Below are positions 10,035 through 23,803 of a stretch of 64,000 nucleotides of DNA, one piece after another. A program made the position numbers and the translations under genes. Below the pieces are notes generated by a model. The model worked only from the letters and a program-made list of their open reading frames with translations. It was not told where the DNA came from and searched no databases. Positions within the stretch are counted from its first letter, which is position 1. Each line of letters begins with the position of its first letter. The DNA is from Bagarius yarrelli (taxonomy: Eukaryota; Chordata; Actinopteri; Siluriformes; Sisoridae): NCBI GenBank assembly GCA_005784505.1, contig VCAZ01000001.1, positions 15,731,647 to 15,795,646 of the forward strand. Reading direction: 5' to 3'.

Positions 10035-11032
10035 CTGAACAGCAACTTCATCGTACCAAACATTTATTCCAGGTTTTACATAAATTATAGAAGAAAAAAT
10101 ACAGAAATGTGTCCACTTTAAATGCCTATAGTCATGTATTTGAAGGAAACCGGGACATAAACAGATTTGATCGTTAGACAAAGACAGAGAAGTAAATCAG
10201 ACAAAACCACATCACAGCTCGGAAGCTTAAATACGAAGAGCAGGACCGCAGTTAACCTTTAAACACAAACTTACATCCAGAAATTGTTTGTGAAAAGTTT
10301 GTGATTAAAAAGTCATTTACAGAGATGAGGTATTGAAAAAAGTTGAGTCTAACACAAACTCAGGTGTTCTATCAGACGTCTAATCACCACAGCAATAACA
10401 CAGTGGAACAGAAAGTAAAAGCTTCTTTGATACAGAGTTTAATTCCTAAACGACTCCTTCAGCCTTCCAATCAGATGAATAAACTCCTCTTCATCTAAAA
10501 GTGGTCAATATTTACAGTAGGGCTGCTTTTTAATGCGACATTTAATCCCACTGTAACTAAACAGCTGTTTAAGAGTCTCTGGAGTCTTTAATAGACAGAG
10601 GACAGGTAGACAGAGGACTTTTGCTTTAAAAATAACAAATTAAAGACATGCGAGATTTTGCAGGTAAGCGACATTATTGTACAAAATAATTACAATTATA
10701 ACCTTTGAAATGCTCTTTCTATAGCACCATAACATCATTTATATATCAAGAGCAAATAAAAACTGCTGGAGAAAGAATAAAGGAAGAAAAGAGAAGAAGT
10801 GGAAGTGGGATTAGGACCAGGACTGCGATTAAGAACTAAATTGAAACTGGAATAAAATATTTGGGTTAATATTTCAGGGAGCAAGTTTTAGTGTGGTGTT
10901 TAAAAGAAAGATTAAGATTATGATGAGGTTAAACAGCGGGATTAGAATAAAATATCAGAATTTATCTTCTAAAAACTAGGACTGGGAATCAAAGTGAAAA
11001 CGTGAAAGAGAAAGAAAAAAGAGAAGTCTGTT
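10035..11032. other. Intergenic interval downstream of col11a1
   Basis: AT-rich, non-repetitive sequence between the unassigned exons and the col11a1 3' end. It may include col11a1 3'UTR and the 5' end of the next minus-strand gene. I see no further coding signal. Confidence 0.6.
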
Positions 11033-11038
11033 TTTATT
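11033..11038 (-). terminator. Candidate col11a1 poly(A) signal
   Basis: Minus-strand AATAAA about 225 bases after the col11a1 stop. Longer 3'UTRs ending further left cannot be excluded. Confidence 0.45.
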
Positions 11039-11262
11039 TATCCGAAAGTGCACCATAATTCACCAGTTCATGTCTTCTATTCATGTTGGTCCTTAGTGTG
11101 CTGGTCTCAGTCTCCTCAATCAGCCCCACAAGGGCGATGAACAGTCCCATGATGATAACACAGTTTGTATTAGCCAGCAGATGTGTGTGTGTGCGTGTGT
11201 GTATGTGTCAGCTGTCCACAGGACTGGAAGCATCCCATCACGCCCAGGCTGAAGGAAGGCTG

Positions 11263-12226
11263 TCAGCCAAGGAAGCAGACAGGACCGACCTCGAAGCCAA
11301 ATCTCTGGTTTGGATCTCCGAAGTCGTTCAACATGACGTCGATGATAGGAACCTGGTCAATGCGAGGAGTGTTGATCTCCAGCACAGTTCTAGCATAACC
11401 CTGTTTCAGCTGTAAAAACATAAAGAGGATTTCATCAGAAGCAGCCTTCTAGTTTAGTGTCTTAGCCTGCTAAAAAGCAGCTAAACCTCTGGTGATGACG
11501 AGCTTGCAGGTTTGGAGGTCCATTCTTACCGAGCATGCATCGTACACAGCCTTGATGAAGGGGTTGTTGTCGTGAGACATTTCTTCGTCGTTGGAGCCGA
11601 GGAAGCGCAGTGCCTTGTTGTAGTCGTTTGTTTTAGCATCAAACCAGGCGACAGACTGGTGGCAGATGTAGGTGAAGTTCTGTCTTGCTCCAGAACTCAG
11701 CAACTTGAGGAAGGTCATCTGAACACCACTAATTGAACGCTCCTCGATATCAACGTAGGAGAGCTATAAAAGGCACACATATAGAAAAAGTCTAAGAATA
11801 GATACTGGTGTGCAGAGGAGAACAAAGTCCACAGAAGTCCTGACATAAAGCAGGAAGACATTAGATATTAGTATCAGCTCAAAACAGCAGAAATTGTAAA
11901 GCGAGACTTACGATCTTCCCACGCTTAAACTCGCTGAACCACGTTCCCGGAGATTCTTTTGGCCAGTTGGATATTCGAACCTGTTTAAACAGTGAAAGTT
12001 GATCAAACAGTAAGAACGAGAAGCATTTAACTGCTAAATTTCAGGGATTAAACACTCACCCCTGAGGACTTCTTATCAGGATAGATACATGTCTCTCCGC
12101 TGGCTGTGAAGTTACAGTAAACCTTAAAGGCATCTCCTTTACAGCCCATGTTAGGATCAATCCAATATTCACCTGCAATACAGAACCCTAGTTTCAGACT
12201 CTAAACCGAACCTTCTGATATATATA

Positions 12227-12267
<41 letters not shown>

Positions 12268-12848
12268 AAATATAATATATATATATCAGGTTAAAGGTTT
12301 AAAAATGCATCCTAAATGTAAGTTTAACAATCTGGACAGTCTGAGAATATGAAATCCTGAGAGTCTAATAGTCCAAGAAGAGTCTGAGAATCTAATAGTC
12401 CAAGAATCTGAGAATGTAAGAGTCAAAGAATTTAAGAGTCTAAGAATTTAGGAATTTGCAAGTCTGAGTGGTTGAGAATCTGAGAGTCTGAGTCTCTGAA
12501 ACTGGGAATCTGAGGATCCGAGACTCTGAGGTTCTCTTCTCATGCTGTTTAGTTCTGACCAAAATGTTATGTGTTTTTTTTTTAGTGTGACGCACCATCA
12601 GGGAAGTCGGGCTGACTGAGCTGCAGGTCTTTACAGGTCCGAGCCGGATTGTCCTGTGTCCCCAGTGGAAATTTCATACGCTCGATATCCAACTTAAGGT
12701 TATTGAGGGAGCCGTAGACCTCATCCAGTCCCTCTATTCCTTCTAACCCGTAATCCATCATGGCCTCGTCTGCCTGAACATCTGCAGAACGCTTTGCCTT
12801 TTTGGACATCTGAATAGGCAGTGGCTGAACCATGTCACCTGGAGGACC
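11263..12848 (-). CDS. col11a1: col11a1 exons for helix end and C-propeptide
   Basis: Five exons: 12596-12848, 12060-12172, 11912-11980, 11530-11763, 11263-11409 (stop at 11263-11265). The first begins with the last triplet GPP, then DMVQPLP and a basic cluster KKAKRS that looks like a proprotein-convertase site, followed by an acidic linker. The fibrillar C-propeptide (COLFI) follows, which drives chain selection and trimerisation. It has seven cysteines by my count (in CKDLQL, MGCKG, VYCNF, GETCIY, YICHQS, YDACS, PVCFLG), as in human COL11A1. The sequon NFTY is the conserved glycosylation site; a second, NFT, follows VYC. Confidence 0.95.
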
Positions 12849-15800
12849 CTGAAAAACCACGGTCATATACTCATCACTATACCTGTAGTCAGGGAACACC
12901 TTAAAGATATTTAACCAAACCATCAACTAGAAATCTAAGTACTGCCCCATCTTTAAACGCCTTATATCAACAGAAACACATTAATATCTTTAGAAGTAGA
13001 ATCTCACTTACAGGTGGACCAGGAGAGCCAACTAATCCGGGTTCTCCTTTCTGACCTGTTGGACCCTTTAAAAACAAATTTATTACGTTAAATAACAAAC
13101 AAACAACACATGTAATTTTCACATTCATAGAACAATCATTATTTATCTTCTGACACACAGGATTTAAACACAATGCTCATCTGCCTGATTCTCTCAGACT
13201 GCCTGAGGTTACAAGATTAGATTTTAAATCTATTTAGAGAAACAGATTCGTGTAAAAAGACTTAAACAGGTGCAGAACTCACCGACGCGCCTTTAGATCC
13301 TTTTTGTCCTTGTGTTCCCTTGGAAAGGAGGAAGGGGGGTGATCAGTCATATAATTATATAAATATAAATTAGAGAACATTAAAGTTCAGTAATGGAGAT
13401 GATAAAACTTACAGGAATACCAGGAGGACCAGGAGGACCAAGAGGACCAGAAGTACCAACAACACCCTAAGATTAGACACACAACACGATTATTCTTCAG
13501 CCAGAGAAAAGCCAGTGATTAACTTATTGTGTATCTGTCTGTGTGTGTGTGTGTGTGTGTTCACTTACAGAGTCACCTTTATCTCCAGATGTACCCTGAG
13601 ATCCAGGTAAACCTCTGTCTCCTTTCTCCCCTGGATCACCGGGAGGTCCAATTAGACCAATCAGCCCAGGATGACCCTGAAAACGACATATACACCGTCA
13701 CCATCCACTGCGTCACAGTGTTCATTTTTAAAATGTTTATTCTAATAGATAATTAACCTTTTCCACACATGTGATTCAATATTTAATTCTACATTTACAT
13801 GTTATACTACACTATATATTGCACTGTGTGTATAGTTTAGTGTGTGTGACAAATAAAAACTGAATTGGCCAAATTAAAATGATAAAAGCAAACTCTGTAA
13901 CCAGTGTGTTCTTTTTGTTTTTTTATTGACAGATAACGCTGCTGTGAAATGTGAAATGAAATAGTTTTATCTGGATGCTATAAAAACACACTTTACCTTT
14001 TCACCTTTAAAGCCTGAGTCACCTTTCAGCCCAGGGAGTCCAGAAGGACCCTAAACATGCAACAGTCTCATTACAACAGAAGCAATTACACAACAATAAC
14101 TCCTAATAAATGATTTATAATGCAACATCTTTAGTGAACACTAATGTAATGAGTGATAATTTACATTCCACAAAAACAACAACATACAACAATAATAATA
14201 AAACAATGTTATAAAAGAAATAATTCTTAATCTGTAATTTTTTTGTAAATGATCTTGTATGAGTATAAAGGTATCTCGTACCAGTGGACCTGGAGGGCCG
14301 TCTTTACCTCCCGCACCAGGTAGTCCCTGTTCACCCTGTGATGATGTCATAGGTATTTAAAAGCATGATCAGGATTCAGAAATATTCTGATTTAGTTTTT
14401 CATCTTAACAGGCAACTCACCACAGGTCCAGGAATTCCTCTAAGACCCTCAGCACCGGACTTGCCAGGGGGTCCCTGAGGTCCAACCGGGCCAGTTTTTC
14501 CAGCTGGACCTTCAGCTCCGGCTTCACCCTGCAGAAGACAGGATAAAAATGCATCACACACACACACACACACACACATTATAATCTGTGTTGCACTATT
14601 TGGTTTTTACCTTAGAACCTTTTTCTCCCTGTTTGCCTTCAAGTCCTACGCGTCCAATCGAGCCCTAAATAAAAAAAACACAAAGTCAAGGAAAATATAA
14701 ATGAATGAACTACATCTAAACTACACACTTGTCACTAGTCAGATCAGACATTGATTAATATTGTGCTACACAATATGAACCAAAATAAAGACTTAGTGAC
14801 TCACTCTTTTTCCTGGAGGTCCAGGAGGTCCAGCTTCACCTGATGGCCCTGGCGGTCCCTGCAGACAGACACACACGCACACATTCACAACAAAATTACT
14901 GTATCCTCTCTCTATTTAGCTTAAGCATGTAAATAAATCCTAACCTACCGGCTGACCAGCTTCTCCGTTATCTCCTTTATCCCCTGAAAGGCCATCGAGT
15001 CCCTGTAAAACACACACTTCATTATCCTCCACACTTCTCACACACCATCTCTCTCTTTGTATTTATTTAACTTTATTAGGTTTATTTGGTCAGAGGAGAA
15101 CCGCCCCTCGACTGGTTTCTCCCAAGGTTTTTATCTCCATTCTGCCATCGATGGAATTTTGGTTCTTTACCGCTGTCGCCTCTGGCTTGCTTAGTTGGGG
15201 ACAGATACCAATTAAATTGAACTGAGTGCTTTAGTTAGTTTTCACTATTGTTTTATTTAATTCTGTAAAGCTGCTTTGACACAATATTTATTGTCAAAAA
15301 GCACTATATAAATAAAGGTGACTTGAAAGGTTGACTATTTAACTCACAGCAACACCGGGTTCACCAGGTGGACCTGGGTCTCCAGGAAAGCCACTGGGAC
15401 CCTAGTTAAAAGAGATAAACATAAATTGATTGTTTATTTAGTGTTAATTATACATTAATTTAGCGTAAAAACACTGCTTTGAGTTCTCACTTACAGGGTT
15501 TCCTTTGGGACCGTCATCTCCAGGGGATCCTCTTGCTCCTGCAGGTCCAGCAGCTCCAGGAGGTCCTGTCTCTCCCTTTTCCCCCACTTCACCTTTCGGA
15601 CCCTGAGGGACAGCATCAGTGTAATTATCAAATGAACTCAAATAATAAAACAATAAAATGCACAGAAATGCACCAAATAAATTTGATTTAATTATTAAAC
15701 ACACTTACCATTGGACCAGTTTCTCCAGGAGGTCCTGGGTTTCCTGCATCACCGGTCTCACCCTATAATATAATCCGATTATTTGTTAGACTTTACAGAA

Positions 15801-18800
15801 CCCTCTTTAGTAATCATGTGGAGGTTCTGATGGAGGGTGTGTGTTTGTTTGACTGTGTGGATTAGATAATTCAGAAACAGAACATTTCTGACCTTTTCTC
15901 CATTTCCTCCCATGGAGCCGACACCTCCAGGAGGCCCCTGTGCTCCCTATTAATAAAAAAACACATAGCTATAAGATCTTATGCTTTTTGCTGAGACACT
16001 GAGCTTATTATTAAAACATAAGGAGCTGAAACACTTACATCTGCTCCGCTAGAACCCTGAGGACCCCTGGGACCTGAAGGACCAGGAGGACCCTGAAACC
16101 CAGCAAACACAAAAACACAACCATTACTTACAAAAATTAACACAACATTTGATAAACAACTGAAGAAGCAAGATATGATCAAAACGAAGAATGCCTGAGA
16201 CTGACCATTGCTCCAACGTCACCCGTCTCTCCCTTCTCTCCTGGGGGTCCTGGTAATCCCTGAAGACCGGTTTAGGAATATATGAATTAACACGAATAGA
16301 CAAATCAAACAAGAATGTGTAAGAACTTGCACAGTGTGTGTGTTGTAGTGCATGTGTATTGGATAATAAGTATTGTAGAATGTGTGTTGTACAATGTGTG
16401 TTTGTTAGTATGAGTTTGATGATGTGTGTTGTATGGTGTGTATTTGATAATATGTGTTGTACAGTGTGTTGTTCGATCTGTGTTGTACAGTGTGTGTTGT
16501 AGGGTGTGTGTTGTACAGTGTGTGTCTTATAAAGTGTGTCTTATATAATGTGTGTTGTACAGTGTGTACTGAAGGGTGTGTGATCTACATGTGTGTTTAA
16601 GGGAGTTTGTGTGTGTACCTGCAGACCAACAGGTCCCGGTAGTCCAGGGAATCCTCGAGGTCCTTCATCTCCCTTCTGGCCAAACATTCCCTGCTGACCT
16701 CGTGGACCAGCTTCACCATCGCTGCCCTGAGACACACACATACAGAGCATCAAATTATATAAAATATATGATGTACTCTACCTTACACACATGTCACATT
16801 CAGCACTGAGCTCAAATTGGTAGTTTAATACTCACAGCAGGACCTGGATTGCCAACTGGACCTTGAAGGCCAACTGGACCAGGTGGACCCTGATAATAAT
16901 AATAACAATAATATTAATAAAAATAATAAAGTGAAAGTGTGTATGTTTGTTGATTAGACACAGGTTGTTTTTATTATTTTGTGATGTAAGGACAGACACT
17001 CACTGATTCACCCTTGTCCCCTTTGCCTCCCTTTTGTCCTGGTTCTCCAACTTCTCCCTTTAAAAGACACGCTTACATGTAAACATTAAACACAATGGCA
17101 TGTTTAATTAGAAAACATGTCACGGAGCTAAGGTTACCTTATCACCGTCCTCTCCAGGTGGTCCCTGAGGTCCTGCAGGTCCAGGAAGTCCAACTGGACC
17201 CTGAATACCATCTCGACCAGCGGGACCGGCAGGACCTTTCTCACCCTTAAAATCGGAATACATTTCACAACTTTTTCATTTCTCTGATCATACTGATTAA
17301 CAACTAGTAACATTACAGTATCTTTATCAAAGACAATTCCTCTTAAGTTTTTTCTCAAATAAAACAAGAGATTATTTAGATTTAAGTTTAGATGTGATTC
17401 TGTGTATAAAATTATATAGGACGTTCTAAAGTTGTACCGGGGCTCCTTTCTCTCCAGCTGGTCCCGGGAGTCCCTGAGGACCGTTTCGTCCCGAGACTCC
17501 GATCGGACCTCCGGGTCCAGCACCTCCTCTTTCACCTGGGGAGCCCTGAAACATCAGTGTGTTATTTATTATTTGTAATATTTATATCACTATTTTTATG
17601 TGTTATGTATCAGATGGTTAGTGGATGGTTAAAGAACTTGTGCTGGTCTTACAATGGGGCCTTGAGAACCTGGAGGACCTTCTCCACCTTTTAGACCTCC
17701 TGGACCCTGAAACAGAGAAGCAGGATCTTTCTCATTTCTACAGTTTAAAAAAAATCACTGTAATTTTAATATTTCCTGATTTATTGTGTTCTTACTGGGG
17801 TTCCAGGAAGACCTCTAAGCCCTGGGAAACCTCGGATACCAGGAGGACCAGACTTTCCAGCAGGACCATGAGGGCCCGGGTCTCCCTGATAAAGAAATAA
17901 AGAAAATATTAAAGCTTTTTTAAGAAAGCAGCTTAGATGCTGAAATTATTCTTTTTTAATTAACCAATTAATTAATTAATTAATAATAACGACAACACAT
18001 GTTTACCTTTCCACCCTCTTTACCCGCAGCCCCAGGAAGACCTTGGTCACCAGGAGGTCCAGGGGATCCTGGGTGTCCTCTCTCACCCACACTACCGGTT
18101 TCTCCTGTAGGACCCTTTCATACCACACCCACACACACACTAGGTTATACACTTATAATATTTATATTGTAACACATAAATATTAATAAATAACAACAGA
18201 TATAAGAAATATAATGTGTATTATTATTTATTAATAATACATGAACCTGTACAGATATTGATGTACTTTCAAATAAACCGCCACATTGTAAAATTTAATA
18301 CTCTTTTTGCAAAAAGATTTTAATTTGTTTAAAAAAAACCAAGTATTTATGTATAAATTAATTTTACATTAGAGCAGTAATCAGATAACAGAGTGGTTGT
18401 CATGGTTACCTGAGGCCCGACGACTCCTCCGGGACCAGGGGGCCCTGTCTTCCCTTGGAAACCCTTTAATGGTAAATACATTTTGATATTAATTAGAAAA
18501 TCAGCAGAATAATGTCTTTACGAAAAGTGAACATTTGAGCTAAACATCACACTAGGCTAAATACTTACAGTTTCTCCTCTTTGTCCTGGGTGTCCTGGCA
18601 GGCCATCTTTACCAGGTGGTCCCTGAGAACAAACAAACCTGAGCATTAGCAAATCCGTGAACTACTAACTAGCGCTTAGTTCAAACAGAATGAGCAACTA
18701 GCTAAGAAGCTAGTTTTGCTAAAAATGCAAATTCGAGGAAATCTGTTACGGATTCTTTAACAATAATAAGGTCTTATTTAAGTTTAATTATTTTTGTAAA

Positions 18801-19643
18801 TAAATAAATAGTTCTGAACAAACTTACAGGTGGACCTTTAGGTCCTGGCAACCCAACAGGCCCTTGTGGTCCTTGAGGTCCCTGAAAATAAAAGCAGAAT
18901 TTAAACAGGTAATGATGTGTGAGGATGTGAAGTGTTGGAATGTTGCAGGTCAGTAAACACTGCAGTGATGCTGAAGCTCCTCACTCTTTCTCCCGGTCCT
19001 CCACCAGCACCATCATGTCCCGATGTTCCCTGTGAGTAGATTAGCGTCAAAGTCTTGCAGTCAGATTAATAAATGAAATGACTTTAAATTCTGGCGGGTC
19101 AGTTAGCATTCAGACCTTCGCTCCCGGTTTTCCTGTCGGTCCTCTTGCACCGCGGCTTCCACGAGGACCCTGACACGCAATCACACAGCATTAGCTGTTA
19201 ATTAAATGTAATAAAAAGTTGACACAGAGTTAGAAATCTGTTGTGTGGTCGTACCGTCGGGCCACGCTGTCCTCTTGGCCCTGCTTTACCAGCGAGACCC
19301 TGAGGAGATTAAACACTGGATTAAAATCAGAATGAATCCCCCAGAGTCACATTTCTGTGTCTATATTTTTTTGATCTCACTAAGATGTGAATCTCTTCAC
19401 TTCTTCGGGAGGTTTAGACGTACCCTTGCTCCTTTCTCTCCATTGGCCCCAGAAGCACCAGCGAAACCAGCAGAACCCTGCATAATCATGAAAAACTTTA
19501 TTAACATGAAGTTAAAACACATAGCTTCCCTCAGTGATGAAGTTCAGGGTTAACAGGGTAAACAAGGTTTGGGTTTGTCATGGTTTTACCTTTGGACCCT
19601 GTCGTCCAGGATATCCAGGTAATCCAGGAACTCCCAGTTTACC

Positions 19644-19687
<44 letters not shown>

Positions 19688-22600
19688 TGTGAGATTTATA
19701 TGTAATCACAGAAACTTGTTTGTTTATTGAGAAAAGTGTTAACCTTTTCTCCAGCCAGTCCCAAAGGTCCAGCTTCTCCAGGTGGTCCGGATTTTCCCTT
19801 TGGTCCCTCTGGTCCATCTTCACCCCTCAATCCTATAACTCCAGATTCTCCCTAAATATATAAAGTAATCAATCAATTAGTCTATCCATCCTCCTTCCTC
19901 TAACAACTTCTGTCAACATCTGAGGCAAGACGGTCATGTGATTAGTGGCTCGGTCAGTTACTGAGAGGAACTGTGGAGATTTTGTTTGATAAGCAGGAAT
20001 TAAACACACAACTCTGAGTGAAGTGTTTCAGGTTTATAAAGCATTTATCACTCCACACACAGTTAAACAGAGCTAAAGAGTTACATGTGTCTGGCGCCCC
20101 CTTTAGGCTGCAGGGTAAAGCGTGAAATGTCTTTGCCCTTTTTGAGCTTTTCTTTACAGCTCTGTGTCTGTAGAAGCTGAATTTATCCAATTCCATTAGT
20201 GGGCAATAAAACCAACAAAGAAATTAATAAATAAAAAAACATTAACGTTACTTTAACATAAACAATTAAAATTTTATTAACAATTTATATTAACAATTCC
20301 GACAAGCTTTTCATGTATTTATTATCTGTTTGCATAGTGAAGAACTTTATATAAACATTGTTACTCACCTTGTCCCCTTTAAGTCCCATATCTCCTTTAA
20401 ACCCTGGGAAACCATCTTCACCCTGAAAAGCACAGATTTACATCATTATTTAAGCTTTACCTAGCATCTTTAACCCCACTAGCAGTTATTCCTCAGTCAC
20501 ACTGTAACTACACACAAACATAGGCTGGGAGCTAACAGGTTCCTGTCACAGGCAACACATCAGTTCATCTAAAAGTAAATAAAGACAAAGAAAATCTGAG
20601 CAGAAGACAAATGCTGTAGGAAGAAATATCACATAATAAAGAGATCAGATTTTATTTGTGATAAAACATCATTTTAAATCTAATAATTTAATTGTTTTTT
20701 TTTTTTTATCAAAATGTTTTTCCATCCAAAGGTTACATATTGGTCAACTTATTTAAATGTAAAAAGGTAAATATTGCTAATTACTCTATTTTTTAATTTT
20801 TTTTAATCTTTAAATTAAAATTCATGAAGCACATTGTCAGTATTATAATTTGATCACATTGACTGGAAACAGTGACACCTAGTGGTCACAAGCCTTTATT
20901 ACCGGTCTCCCTAGAGGTTAGAACAGTTCATTAAGAGCAGACTAAGAGGCAGAACTGCACCACTGCAGAAACTATTCACTAATCTAACACACACTACATA
21001 CACCAAATTTATTCTTAGTCTTTTAAAGTTTTTAAAAGAGAGCGTTTTTACCACAAAGCTGCCAGTTTTTTTAGTTTTATTGAACAGAGTAATAGATCAG
21101 AAGCTAACATACCTTTTCTCCTTTACCACCTTTTAACCCTCGAACTCCTTCAGCTCCCTAAACAACAGATACAGATAAAATGTGTACATTCATGCATGTT
21201 CTGTCTCTGTGAGACAATAAATACAGAATGTAATGAAGATAAAGGTGAGAACAGATGAGTTACTTTAACTCCTCGTGGTCCTGGGTAGCCTATAGAACCC
21301 TGAGGGCCTGGAAAACCCTAAAATAGAGTATAATAATTATGTTTTAACAGCTGGAAGAGCGGTGTGTTCATGTGTAGTGTATGAGTGTGTTAGTTTACAG
21401 TGTGTTAGAGTACAGTATGTTTAGTTTGTTAGTGTGTAGTTTGTACATGTGCAGTGTGATCATGTGCATTGTGTTAGTGTTTGGCGTTTCCGTAATTTCC
21501 CTGCTTTCTTACTTCGCTTTTAATAAGCTTACAAATGCTAGCATTTAATTTTTATTTTTCGAATTAACCCCAATATCACATCATTACATTTACAGCATTT
21601 CTCAGACGCGCTTATCCAGAGCGACTTACATTTATCTTATTTTTAAACATAAATAATATATACAACTGAGTAATTGGGGGTTAAGGGCCTTGCAGGGCCC
21701 AGCAGTGGTGGCTTGGTGAATCTGGGAATCGAACCCACAATCTTCAGGTTAACACCTTAACCATGAGCCACCACTTCCCCACATCAACACCTCCAATAGT
21801 AGCAAGCCTAACGTATACGTATTCTGCCAGCAACTATGACCTCAGGCCAGTAACTATGTCTCCGTCAGTTAAACAGAGGTAGCAGGGCTATCAAGATGTT
21901 CGTTAATAAGTGGAGACAGACAGCATTTTGCGGCTTTTGTTTTTGTTATTTGCCCTCTTATGCAAACTGAACTGCTTTCCGTTCTTTTAACAGGTGTGGC
22001 TTTTATTAAAAAGCTGTATTTTTTTCTAAATGTTTTGCATAATGTTTGTTTTAGCAGAAGTTTATGGTATTAATGTCTTACACTGTTTGCATATTGTTTT
22101 TATCTTTTCTGTCAGTCTTCTGTGGTTTATTGCCACATAAATGATCTAAATGTAGCAGGAACATCTTATATTTTAAGCTTTTCTTTACACTACATCATGC
22201 TAATAGCGTTAGGATATTAGGTTCTTGCGAGACCAGTCAGATATCACGGGACACGTCCGAACCTATGAGATCTCATCACACCCCTAGTTAGTGTTTTTAT
22301 TGTACAAAGTGTTAGTTTATGTTTAGGACCGTGTTTAATACATAACAAAAGAAATACTTACAACAGATCCTTTCTCTCCAGCTTGTCCTTCTTTCCCTGG
22401 ATGACCCTGTTACATAACACAGTCACAATCATTACCTGTCTGTCTGCTTATCTGTGCCTATTAACCACTGTGAGTTTTTAATCTCTGTCTTTATTTTTCT
22501 GTATTTATGAAGCTTTATGTCCACTGTTTTGAGAAAGAGTGACCGTTAGAAAGTAAGACAGTAAAAAAGAGAGACAGGGAGATATTGAGGCAGCGACAGA

Positions 22601-23564
22601 ATAAAAGAGTGAGTCATGGGTACAGTAAGACAGTGAAAGAGTGCGATGGGGCAGGGAGACAGTGAGACAGTCAGAGGGGGATGTGGGACAGTAAGAGAGG
22701 GGGGACTTACAGGAGGACCATCAGCTCCAGATAAACCCTGCAGTCCCTGTTTCCCAGCAGGACCCTGAACACACACACACACAAAAACACACATTCACAC
22801 ATCAACATCATCATTAAGATACGTAATATAAATAAAATATACTCTTGAGATTAAATGTCTTTTATTATGATACTGATATATTATATATAATAGTTTTGGT
22901 CATGTGATCAGTAATGGGATAGATAATGGGTGATGTAGCAGTTTTAATGACATTCCATTGGATAATTATTTTATCTTTTATCCATTAAAATAATTGAAAC
23001 TAGTAAATAGTTGTAAATGCACACACAGCTTTATCATTATTAGTGTGTGTGAGTGTGTATGTGTATTTGTGTGTGTTGGTGTATAAGAACTCACTTTATC
23101 TCCAGGGGGTCCAATTGGGCCCTGAGGTCCAGGTAAACCCTAAAACACAGCAGTGACACTCGGCATTATTACACTCTCAGAATGCCATATACCCCGCCCA
23201 CTCCACACACGCTACACACACACAGACCAAGACCAAGACAGACTGAGAGAGAGAGACAGACTAAAAGGCACACTGATAGAGACAGACTTAAATACAGACA
23301 GACAGAGAGACAGACAGCTGGAGCTGGACTGATGTAAAAGACTGATTTGTTCAAACTATTTTATATTTCTCTCTCTCTCTCTCTCTCTCCCTCTACTATA
23401 ATTATACACTCATCTGTCTGTCCATCTGTCTTTCAGTCTCTGCAGAAACACTCAAATCAAAGAAAAAATAATCCAGAAAAACACATGAGTTAAAAAAGCA
23501 GATGTCAGGAACCCCAAAGTGATGAAATACTAAATACTGAAAAATAAGTAAAAAAAAACGAAAG

Positions 23565-23622
<58 letters not shown>

Positions 23623-23760
23623 CGAGAGAGAGAGAAACAGTAAAAAAGACAAAGAAAAAACAGGGAAAGAGAGAAAAGAAATAGAAAGTGAGAAAGAGAA
23701 AGACAGAAGAGAAAAATATTCTGGAGAAGAGCGAGAGAGAGAGAGAGAGACAAAGAGAGA

Positions 23761-23803
<43 letters not shown>

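Noticed and set aside
13283..13318. A 36-nt helix exon taken as a deletion
   Set aside because: A 12-residue exon followed by an 18-residue exon reproduces the expected C-terminal helix length, so it is the normal structure.
17653..17885. Apparent loss of one Gly-X-Y triplet in a 90-nt helix exon
   Set aside because: The next exon is 54 nt. Together they give 48 residues, the same as my recollection of human COL11A1 over this stretch, so the border is normal and nothing is lost.
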